Shown here piece by piece: positions 54,763 through 64,000 of a stretch of DNA of 64,000 bases (the stretch's first letter is position 1; each line of letters opens with the position of its first letter). Where the stretch lies: contig OZ176051.1 of the NCBI GenBank assembly GCA_964247055.1, forward strand, positions 4,588,001-4,652,000, written 5' to 3'. This stretch comes from Paragordius varius (lineage: Eukaryota; Nematomorpha). The notes below the pieces were generated by a model that saw only the letters and a list, made by a program, of their open reading frames with translations, did no database searches and was not told where the DNA came from. The translations under genes were made by a program, and so were the position numbers.

Positions 54763-56031
54763 TAGGGTTGTGCTGACCGGGTCATGACCAGGTCAGTGAC
54801 TATTTATTTTTTGACCATGAACATTTTAAAAAACAGCTGTTTTTTGAATTGCTGGTAAATTTTTTTGGAAGAGAAATAGTAAGATTTTATTGTTTTTCAT
54901 TATATTTTAAAAATATTTAAATATTTAAATTTGCTTATTTAACAATATAAAATTGTTAAACATGCATCCTAAAAACCTTAGCATTTAAGCATACCCAGTT
55001 ATTTCGAAAAACAAAACAATCAAGCATTTTGCAAAATATGCAATTATTCCATATATAGGAACTAATAAAATGAAAAAAACATTTTATAATTGGATATTTC
55101 AACGATGAAAGAAAGTGTAAAATAAACTAGGTAAATATTTGAAATATCCAATATTAACACTTGGATACAACACATTCATTTTAGTCATTCGATTTAAATT
55201 GGGGTAGTTGAATACCCCAGGTTTATTTAAAATTAAATTCTTTAAAAAATATGGAACAAATCGAGACCATGGCAAAATTTTGCACTTATATAACATTAAA
55301 AAACCGAAATTATAAAAAATTTTATTCAAAAATACTTGATATCACTTATTTTAAGCTAATACCGAAAAGTAAAAATATAGTCAATGACATGTGTGCAATG
55401 GTAAAATTGAAAAATAATACAAAATAAACCACTTTTTAGATTTCTATCAATGTTAGATGTAATTTAAATAAAATATTAAATTTAATTTTACCCTTAAAAT
55501 TAAATAAAGACGATATTTTGCAAATATTTTGTAAAATAAAAATGGCGTCGAAGTTGTTTGACATGAAACTTTTTTTCAGAACAAAATCTTATTTAGATAT
55601 TTTGGCATTTATATAATTCATATTAGGATAGAAGCATAATTTTAAATTAGGACAGTTTCCTTCAGTATTTTTTAAAAAAATTTAATTTAAATTTAGTCTT
55701 AGGTATTTAGATACCCCAATTTGAATCGAAGTGTTAAAAGCTAAGTATTTTAAGGTTCAGAAGGCCACAAACATGTGGCAAAATTTATACAAAATTCTTG
55801 ATTAAATTTGATTGAAAATATTTGTAAATAAAAAATATCAATGTATAATACAAACTTTTAAGAAAAAACATGACATTAATAGTGAAACGCAAGTGTCGTT
55901 CAAACATTATTTTAAAAATCCAATAGCATGGTATGTAATTAGGTAAAAAGTGGTCATGACCACGGTTATGACCATGGTCTGACAAGGTCTGACCGGACTT
56001 TTTTGAAAAAGCAGTCAAATGCACAACTCTG
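54763..56031. mobile_element. Non-autonomous hAT element with perfect 8-bp duplication
   Basis: Ends TAGGGTTGTGC...GCACAACTCTG are inverted (one mismatch at the first base pair and one inside), and the 8-bp target GGTATAAC is repeated exactly at 54755-54762 and 56032-56039. Subterminal TGACCGGGTCATGACC and GGTCATGACCACGG blocks are palindromic and may be transposase sites. No transposase frame. A second small repeat is nested at about 55165-55750. Confidence 0.87.
55165..55750. repeat. Nested inverted-repeat element, ATTTAAATTGGGG family
   Basis: Left end ATTCGATTTAAATTGGGGTA and right end (inverted) TTCGATTCAAATTGGGGTAT face each other about 580 bp apart within the hAT element. Related to 40605-41160 and 56930-57255. 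It also shares ATGGCGTC.AAGTTGTTTGA with 6700-6765. Confidence 0.55.
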
Positions 56032-56385
56032 GGTATAACACAAACTGTACTTAGATAAACGTTCGCCATAATATTTTGCTTTATAAAGAAATGCGTCTGA
56101 TCATCAATATACTCATGCGCTGAGCTAAGCTTCCCGAAAAAATTGCTTTTAAAAATTATTTCTTGGTCATAGTTTTGCGGGAAACTTAAGGGTATGCGGT
56201 AAAAACAGGGGAAATGTAGAAGTAGCATGTATCAATAATCGATATTAATTTTTGAATTAAAATAGGCCCACATGTTTCCGAAAGGCTAGCCAACATTAAA
56301 GTTTTGGCATTTCGTTATGAAAGAGTTTTTCATCACAGAGGATTTTAAATAATGGAAAAAGTATCCATGATATTGTTGTTGTTTG

Positions 56386-56715
56386 CTAAGGTCGATTCCG
56401 ACGAACTGCAACATTGAAAATAAAGCTTCTCCATTCACTGCGATCGGTTTTGGTGTTTAGTTCGGATAATGATTGGTTGGTTTCTTTGAGGATGTTATCC
56501 ATCCAACGAGTTCGTCTTCTCCCTCTTTTTCGGGCACCACTCACTTTCCCCAGCATCAGTGATTTTTCAAGTGAGTTGGATCTCATAATGGCCCGAAGAA
56601 GGAGACTTTTTGCCGTGTTGAGCTGCCTAGAAGTGACATTTCTGGGTTAATTTTATTTAGAATGGTGGTGTTTGAAACTTTGTCTGTCCATCATGATATG
56701 GGCATTATCAAAATG
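56386..56715 (-). mobile_element. LINE 3' fragment
   Basis: The minus strand encodes the characteristic LINE C-terminus: MRSNSLEKSLMLGKVSGARK, RGRRRTRWMDNILKET and SLSELNTKTDRSEWRSFIF, preceded in another frame by TTILNKINPEMSLLGSSTRQ-like sequence. Only the 3' end is left. Confidence 0.75.
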
Positions 56716-56929
56716 ATATTTTATAAAAAAATTGTTAATAAATCCCTACTTATAATAGTTAACCGCTAAAACTTGTTCTAGGGTGCTACTGTAAAAATTC
56801 ATAATTATAAAAATATTTCACTATAAATTTTTTTCACATTTAACAACAAATTTTCATAAAATATTCATTATAAAAACACTGTAACCAAATGCCCCTAATG
56901 TATATCCTTACAAAAGTGCTGAATATTAA

Positions 56930-57255
56930 CACATCCTTACTCTAATATATTTTTAAATGATTAAATTTTGAGTTAGCCGTATACCCCAGGGCTTAAACTT
57001 GTATATAAACTAGTGTTTTGTTTATTTTGGTTAAAATTTGATGAAAAAAGCTTATATTTGCAGTTTTCTATCTCCTAGAGTCCGAAATCGGGATAAAGTT
57101 TTTGAATGAATCTTTTTTATATTTCAGTTCATCAATGTTATATAAGTTTAAAATTTTGCCAAAATTTTATTGTAAATTTTGTGAAATATTTGATTTTATA
57201 CTGGCCTGGGGTCACTAATTACCCCAATTTAAATAAGAACCGAAGTTAATGTGTT
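56930..57255. repeat. Dispersed repeat, ATTTAAATTGGGG family, third copy
   Basis: Left block GTATACCCCAGGGC near 56986 and inverted right block ATTACCCCAATTTAAATAAG near 57218. Same family as 40605 and 55165. The boundaries are approximate. Confidence 0.4.
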
Positions 57256-57490
57256 GTATCTAAGTGTTAAAATAAATGGTGGCGAAAAGATTCGAGATGA
57301 GGAGTTTTTACGATTTTGCCCTTTTTTAAAAAATTTTAAAACACTCCTAAAAGGTCAAAGAATGCATTTTCAACTTTGGCCTTACCCTTACTTTGAGTTA
57401 AAATTCAAAATAGCTCTGGTGTATAAATTACTCTTACATGAAGCGTTAATTTAACCATTTTTATCCCGATATTTAGTAATACAATTTAAT

Positions 57491-57677
57491 CAAGTAGTAA
57501 TCCAAAATCAAAGGGCCACAAAAAATATTTATCTTGTCTGAAGGGCCGTGTACCATATAATACTGTTTGGCACATTTGCAGAACAATCAAAATAAATAAA
57601 AATTTAACAAATAATTGAGCGTAAAAAGCAATTATAGGGTGGCATGCGGCCCGTGGGCCGCGGTTAGTATACCACTG
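57491..57677. repeat. Miniature hAT-like element
   Basis: Starts CAAGTAGTAATCC and ends GCGGTTAGTATACCACTG with GCGGCCCGTGGGCCGCGG inside, resembling the ends of the hAT at 28241-30682. The flanking target duplication is imperfect. Confidence 0.45.
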
Positions 57678-57829
57678 ATTTAACAAATGGCTATATATAT
57701 TTTTTTTACTAGAAATGAAAAAAATATTTGGCGCTAAAAGTTTAATCTAAAGCAAATCTAATTTAAGGTAGCAAAAATTTGTTTATAGTTTCAGTTGGTA
57801 AACAAATAAAAAATTTTTAGATTTATGGA

Positions 57830-59530
57830 AATGCGCCGCGACCCAAAGCAAGTAAACAAGTAAAGGGTGTAGCGTCGGAAGATCGTCGGCCACCTGCCGT
57901 CAAGGCAATCCCTACCCACCCGTAATGCATTGAGCTTCAGAGCGGGGAAACACATCGGAGGTTGGGGTTGACGTTAGTATCTACATACATAAATAAAAGC
58001 CTTCATGTTAGATGTGTTAATGGGAGTTAGTATAGTTAATAAGCTATATATATATATACATATATTTTTAAAAGAAATGTTAATATCGCCTTGTTAGGTA
58101 AATAAAAGCAATATTTGAGTTTAAATAACCGTACAAACAGGGTTTGATTACTCCATAAAGTAATGTCAAAGGTCTATATTGGATCAAATGTAGAGTTAAT
58201 TAAGCTCTTATCTTTGGTGTGGAAGGGGGTCTTCTTTTGCTTCTAAATGAGTGTGGCCTTTAAGGTAGACCAATTTTGGAGATCTTAGACATTACAAGCG
58301 TCAACGTTACCCCTTCGTGCGACCATGTTTCAGTTGTACCTTCAACTGGGACGCTAACCCGGGATAAGTGGTCGTTGAGCTTGCTCTGAGGTAAGTCTCA
58401 ACTCCGACCAACAAAATGTCGGAGATTGGTAACCAGCCCTGCTCAAATATCAGCGGCTCCAACATTGCTTCCCAGGACGTCGTCCCACAATAATTGGCTA
58501 ATAGTCTCCTCAGAGTCGCGTCTTGCATGCTTTATACATTCAGTGGTACATTTTGTTCGTGGGATATCTCTGTGAAGCAGTCTATATTCTTAACTAACTG
58601 TAAGGTGTTTACCATTAGCAGATTTTGTTTTAAATATTACATCAATACTAGCTGACTTTAACAGAGCGTTGTAAAATAAAAATTTATACCTTAATTACAT
58701 AAATACTAACTGACATTAACAGAGCGTTGTAAAATAAAAATTTATACCTTAATTACATCAATACTGACATTAACAAAGCGTTGTAAAATAAAAATGTATA
58801 CCTTAATTACATGAATACTAACTGACATTAACAGAGCGTTGTGAAATAAAATTTATACCTTAATTACATCAATACTGACATTAACAAAGCGTTTTAAAAT
58901 AAAAATTTATACCTTAATTACATCATAATTAACTGACATTAACAGAGCGTTGTAAAATAAATTTCATACCTTATCCAGCAGTGGGAATTAACCTTAAAAT
59001 AATACCGACTTCGCAATAGTATCATTCAATCTGGAGCAAAGTATCCGGTTCAAATAAAAGTTGAATATTGGTAATCAGCCCTCAAATATAAGCGGTTCCG
59101 ATGTCATCGTCATATAGCAAGGAAGTTTTGCGTTGGTTTTCAACGGGATAAGATTAGTAACTCTGGTGCGTTTCCTCTTGCCAAGAGCTTAAAAGTGATC
59201 GAGGTTTTCGGGGTATAATCGTAATCGCGTTCATCAGCGCAGCTTCAAGAGCTCAGTTGGCCACAATTATTGAAGTTTTTTCGGTAAGTTTTAAAGATCG
59301 GGGTCATTAAGGATTTACGGTCATTGTTCGATTCTAGCCTGGAGAGGATGTTGCGTCAGCCGGTGCCATACATCAAAAAGTCGCGACCCAAAGCAAAAGC
59401 TGTAAAGCCGAACATTAATAACATATGAATAATTTATATGGGTTGTATCAATAAGGATAGATACTGGAAATATGACATCAGTCGTCAAAAAACGCGTTGG
59501 ATTTAAGGTTGCAAACGACAATTATGATAT
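57830..59530. repeat. GC-richer repeat mosaic upstream of the RGS gene
   Basis: Composition is clearly less AT-rich than the rest of the window. Blocks recur within it: CGCGACCCAAAGCAA at 57837 and 59383; GGTAA.CAGCCCT...CAAATAT.AGCGG at 58426 and 59083. It includes the tandem array at 58636-58972. The open frames across it (for example 58528-58307 minus) resemble no family I know. It could be part of an unknown mobile element or the 5' region of the RGS gene. Confidence 0.45.
58636..58972. repeat. Minisatellite, six units of about 54-59 bp
   Basis: Units carry TTACATCAATACTAACTGAC, ATTAACAGAGCGTTGTAAAA and TTTATACCTTAA in fixed order, six times, with some units missing CTAA near the start. 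Located about 0.6 kb before the first recognised RGS exon. Confidence 0.85.
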
Positions 59531-59581
59531 TAAGACACTAAATAATATTAAACCCGGTATGATTATGCGTTTAATTTTTAG

Positions 59582-62500
59582 CTTTTGATGCAATAAGCCG
59601 TTGCGTTTTAGAACCCTTAGAGGACAAATCTAACAATACAACTGAAGAGACCTTAGTGAAATCTCAAGCTTTGCCCTTATTAAATAAAGAAGATAGCAAT
59701 ATTAGTCCGTCACCAAATTTTCTAGTTTGTTCCAAGGTTTTTTTGCATTTTGTATATTGATGTATAAATTCCATATTTTCATATTTGATAAAATGCTAGA
59801 TGGAAAACATTATTGATAAAATGCAGGATGAAGTTAACGGTGTACCAGTGAAAACTGTCAAAAGTTTGATTACGAAAATTCCCTCAGTTTTTACTGGTTT
59901 ATTTACCTTATAATTTCATAGGCGTCGATTTTATTCAATGGCTGATGAATAATTTACAAATTGAAGACATCGGTATTGATTATATATATTAAAAAAAGAT
60001 TACTTAAATTTTTTGGTTTTTTTCCATATCTTATGAAAATGTGGTTTCTCTATTAATCATTTTATAGCGGTTTTACATTATTTCATAACATTCAAATAAC
60101 GATAATTAGTTTATTAATAATTGTTATAATAATTTTTGTGGTGAAACATATTAAATTAGACTTATAAAAGTGAAAATTTTTTAATCATAAAATTACCCGT
60201 TTATTTAGAAATTTAATTTTATATAACTTTATTTAAACTTTGAGTATTATTTAATAAGCTGTAAAACCCTTAAATCATAAATTTCTCAATTTAAAACTCC
60301 AATTAGTTAATGAGAAATAAAACATTAAAACTGATTAAACAAGAAAAATAATTTTAACTAATTTTTTAGTTAAAATTTATATTTATTAATCAGGAGAAGC
60401 TATACATTTGGCACATATGATGGCTTGTTATGGATATGTTTTCCCCATAGATGAACATATCCTTAACGTTAAAAATGATGGAACTTTTTATCGATTTCAA
60501 GTTAAAACTTAATTTTTTTTTCTTTTTTTTGTTTACTTTTTATGTTAAGGATAAATTAATTAATAAATGATTATCAAAATAATAATACATTTGTGCATGC
60601 GTAGAGTTTTAATTAATTTTACGAGCTACAAATATATATATATACGTAAACATATTGTATGTAGTAGTTAATGTAATTTCAAATACATTGACGTAATAAA
60701 TGCGTCACTGTGTTTTAATCTATAACATATTTCTCTTTTTATATAGACCCCTTTTTTGTGGCCTTCTAATCAAAATGAACCTGAAAATACTGACTATGGT
60801 ATAATACAAATGTTTTTTAATAAAATTCAATATATCTACATTAAAAAATATTTATTAATATCTATTACAATAATTCAATTTCTAAACTTTTAAAATTCAT
60901 TTTATACGATATATTGCTTTAAATGAAAAATAGCCATTTTAAGTTTATAAATGTTGGCTTAGAAGTGCTCTTACTATATTTTGTTGTAAAAGACACTTTT
61001 TGTGTAGTTGAACAAAATATCAACAACTAAATTTGAATAAACCAGAAATAGCTAAGTATTTTCACAAATCTTGAAATATTTTGTTTTGCAGCGCATTTTT
61101 TTCAGATTTTATAATTTTCGACATATACTGATTAATATTCAGTGATAATTAAACATCATTTTTACTTAAGAAAAAATTCCCAAATATATCATAATATATA
61201 TAAGGTACCGAAATAGTGGATGTATTTAATAAAAATGTTAAAGGTTTGACAAAAAAATATCCCATTTAATATTATTTCATATGTTTTTTATCAATATACT
61301 AGATATTTGCAATTTCTTGATAATTATATCACACATTAATGCTTTTGTCTTAAATTTTGTTTCACCTTTAATCAATCTAATTTTTGGCTTAGAAAATTGA
61401 TTTACCTGTAGAAATTAATTATTGCAATTTTTTAATCTACTTATCTTTGATATACCTCATTTTTTAATAACATATAAATAAAATTATATATATATAAAAA
61501 TAATTTTAACTAATCAATGTAAGTACAAAAATATTATAAATAATGTTTAAAAACATTAAGCTGTATACCTGTGTAAACGTACCATGCAAAATAAGGCAAG
61601 ACTTGAATTGGGCGATTATGAGGCAGAAAATTTGGCTAGATTGCAAAAATTACTTTCTCGCAAATGGGAATTCATTTATATGCAAGCGGAAGCACAGGCA
61701 AAGTATAATATATATAATTATAATCATCAAATATTTTATTTTTTGACAAAATAATATTGGGAATTTTTTTTAAAGTATCAAAATTATCCTTTGGTATATC
61801 CTGTTTAAATTTTTAGGAAATCATTTTTTTAAAAGCAATTAAAATGACTCTCTGACAAAATAAAAGATGATAGTTTAAATTTAAGCAATGAAACAATATG
61901 GGTAAGGATTAATTTTGTGTAATTTTTTAGCCCACAGCTTTCTTTTTCTCTCTACCCAAATTATAAGATGTATAGTTTACTTTTTTTTGAAAAAGAAATA
62001 TATTGGAGCGATTCCCTAAAGATATAATGTTTTTAAGATAATAATAATTACAAAAATCAAAGTACCATAAAAATATATTATTATATTGTTTAGAGTTGAC
62101 AGAAAACGGGATAAATTAGAACGACAAGTTTTGGATAGCCAGGAAAGAGCTTTTTGGGACGTTTATCGCCCTGTGGTAAAAATATATCTCATTTTTTTAC
62201 GACTCTAATTTTACTTTTTTTGTCCATAATTTATATTCAAAAATTTTTCTGCTATATATATATATATAGCCAGGTTCAATTAATGTTTTGGAAGCTGATA
62301 TGAGAAAATCTTGCCGATCTTTGAAGTATGGGCTGACTAATAAAGTAAAATATTTTGAATTTATTTTTATATGAGCTTTTTTAATTATCTTATAATTTGT
62401 ATCCATTTAATTTATAGACGAAATCCAAAATTATGGAAGAACTTATCAATGAGGTAACTATATTTTAAATGTCAAATTTTATATGAAAAATATATTTTTT

Positions 62501-63651
62501 AGTTGTTTATGTGTAAGGTCCAAAGTTGTTTTATTAGGCCAAAATTATCTATAAAAGTCATTTTTGCCTGTAAACTGTTTAATAGTAAAAAATTTTTAAT
62601 TAAATAATTCTAAATTTATGATTTATTTAACGAAAAAAACAACATAAAATGGCAATTTTATTTATTAAGACTACTGGATTAATTTATATAAATATAAGTG
62701 GAATTAATTTTATAAATTGCCCATGTTTACGAAATTTATCTATCATTTCATGCTAGATTGAAATGGATCAACGTAAACTAAGCCGTGGATTAGCTAAAAT
62801 GTCCAAAGTTATAGAATTGTAAGTCTTAAAAATTTAATATATCATCTCCATTTAATTTTTTTTTATTTTATTAATACATTTTATATCGTTTTTTTAGTTT
62901 TATAAATTATTCTGAACAATATTCCGAACATGACCCTTTTCTAACGCTTCCGGAACCATCAAACCCTTGGATTTCTGATAATACAGAATTTTGGGACAGC
63001 TACGGTCCAAATGTTCCTTTGTAAATAATTTTTAAGAAATTACTTTAATATAAAAAATAATTTAAATTATTTACTCTATTTATTTATTTCCTTTTGATTA
63101 AATTTTACTTTTATATCCAATTAAAACTTTTATTATAATAATAATAATAAATTACAGTATGAGTAAGTATACATTGCTAGAATTGCCAAGGCAGTATTAT
63201 TGCCTGATAGTTTTTTTTTCACTTTTTACTATTATTATCCAATAATAATTCTCTTTGGGCATATGCTATTTGGCAATAATTAATAACTTTCTAGCAATAA
63301 ATACTCACTCATACTGTATATAGAGGTAAAATCAAATGTGTTTATTTTACTGAAAACTATTTTTTTAATTTTTTAGATATTTTTGAAATAATAGTAGAAA
63401 TATAAATGGATTGCACACGCAATTTATTTTAAAACCACACTCTCACAAAATTTAAATTTAAAGATACAAATTATACAAAATGACAGTCCATTTTTAATTT
63501 TTACTGTAAAAATGGTATCATATAGAAAAGAATTACCCGTAAGACGCGTTAAAAAGTGGACATTTTCTCTCAAAGAATTGTTGAAAGATCCGGTCGGTCG
63601 TGAACAATTTATGAAATTTTTGGAAAAAGAATACAGCGCCGAAAATTTAAA
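59582..63651 (+). CDS. R7-family regulator of G-protein signalling (RGS7/EGL-10), partial
   Basis: Thirteen exons in phase: 59582-59736, 59800-59896, 59922-59972, 60394-60500, 60747-60798, 61561-61702, 62094-62175, 62270-62344, 62418-62453, 62757-62818, 62898-63020, 63526-63651. (The count is twelve listed; a 5' exon is missing because the first begins in phase 1.) Order: [22 protein letters not shown] domain ([24 protein letters not shown]), R7H/linker ([47 protein letters not shown]), GGL domain ([17 protein letters not shown]) and the start of the RGS box ([25 protein letters not shown]). These proteins bind Gbeta5 through GGL and speed GTP hydrolysis on Galpha-o in neurons. The rest of the RGS box lies beyond 63651. 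One intron is 25 nt. Confidence 0.94.
59897..59921 (+). other. 25-nt intron in the RGS gene
   Basis: Begins GTTTAT and ends TTTCATAG, between KIPSVFTG and [10 protein letters not shown] (the glycine codon is split G|GC). Read through, it gives an in-frame TAA and a frame change. The joined sequence matches the family (human KIPSVFSGSDIVQWL) without a gap. Confidence 0.85.
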
Positions 63652-64000
63652 GTAACACACATATTTCTACTAAATTATATTATAATATAATTTAAATATC
63701 AGAAATTTGCCACCATTAGCTTTTTTGGAAAAATCCATTTTAACTAATTTGATTTTGATTTTCTATTTTAGTCGTATCAAAATTTGGATTTCTTAGAGAA
63801 AAACAACCTATTAAAGTGATTTGTATAGCTATTTATTTAATTTTTCCATAAATTATAAATTGTGTAATAATGTTATCTTTTGGCAAAATTTTTTTAAAAA
63901 TTTCATAAAAAAATTCTATTATCTTGGAGGTAAAACCAAAAAATTTTGGTTTAAATGTTTACATTTACAGTAAAAATTGAAATTATACGGACAAAACGTT
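63652..64000. other. Start of the next RGS intron, window edge
   Basis: The donor GTAACA follows SAENLK. The next residues of the RGS box should be (R/K)FWL; near 63779-63815 the words AAATTTGGATTTCTTAGAG and AAACAACCTATTAAAG hint at KFxx...KQPIK, but the frame is broken by a stop. The true exon may lie outside the window, with this a decayed duplicate, or the splice is unusual. Confidence 0.35.

Noticed and set aside
58307-58528. Minus-strand 73-codon frame in the GC-richer island
   Set aside because: No recognisable family, no splice context, and the area is a repeat mosaic where longer frames are expected from composition.

Overview
The window is AT-rich, intron-dense animal nuclear DNA. 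Every recognisable gene is split by GT-AG introns. The gene set (complex I flavoprotein, glyoxalase I, R7-type RGS, astacin with EGF, CUB and thrombospondin domains, EB/EGF-like cysteine repeats, Star-like FkbM protein) is metazoan. The astacin layout, best known from nematode NAS-33 to NAS-38 proteins, and the EB-like repeats make an ecdysozoan the likeliest host. I could not fix the phylum.

Layout. 0.45-5.3 kb (minus): a complete 12-exon astacin-family protein whose zinc site is lost. 6.8-9.2 kb: a foldback element. 9.4-11.3 kb: a decayed LINE. 11.5-19.6 kb (plus): complete NDUFV1 in nine exons, with two more inverted-repeat elements in its introns. 20.2-23.2 kb (plus): a small secreted cysteine-rich protein. 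27.1/31.3-37.95 kb (plus): an EB/EGF-repeat receptor-like protein with a transmembrane segment and a tyrosine-rich tail; its introns carry a hAT transposon and a Helitron-like element. 38.6-39.3 kb (minus): glyoxalase I. 39.4-48 kb: mostly mobile DNA. 48.6-50.7 kb (minus): a complete four-exon FkbM/Star-like type II membrane protein. 51.6 kb (minus): tRNA-Ser(CGA). 51.7-57.7 kb: repeats, one unassigned 3' exon, a hAT element with a perfect 8-bp target duplication, and a LINE fragment. 59.6-63.65 kb (plus): the N-terminal two thirds of an RGS7/EGL-10 gene running off the right edge.

Most striking observations. (1) Six inverted-repeat elements of three otherwise unrelated families share the ends TACCATTT...AAATGGTA (slightly degenerate in some), sit between TA dinucleotides, and build their ends from short direct repeats of about 21 bp, or two DNA helical turns. 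No transposase is in the window. This is the best candidate for an undescribed system. (2) Two introns of only 21 nt and 25 nt, in NDUFV1 and the RGS gene, are each forced by an in-frame stop and by flanking protein conservation. (3) The astacin has replaced all three zinc histidines and the catalytic glutamate but kept its fold landmarks, so it looks like a pseudoprotease. (4) Glyoxalase I has His instead of the usual animal Gln at the first metal-ligand position. (5) Three Helitron-like copies have TC starts, CTRR-T ends and poly-C tracts.

The genes do not form one pathway; this is an ordinary eukaryotic gene neighbourhood expanded by transposons. All exon calls come from reading splice sites, phase and family resemblance by eye, with no database search.
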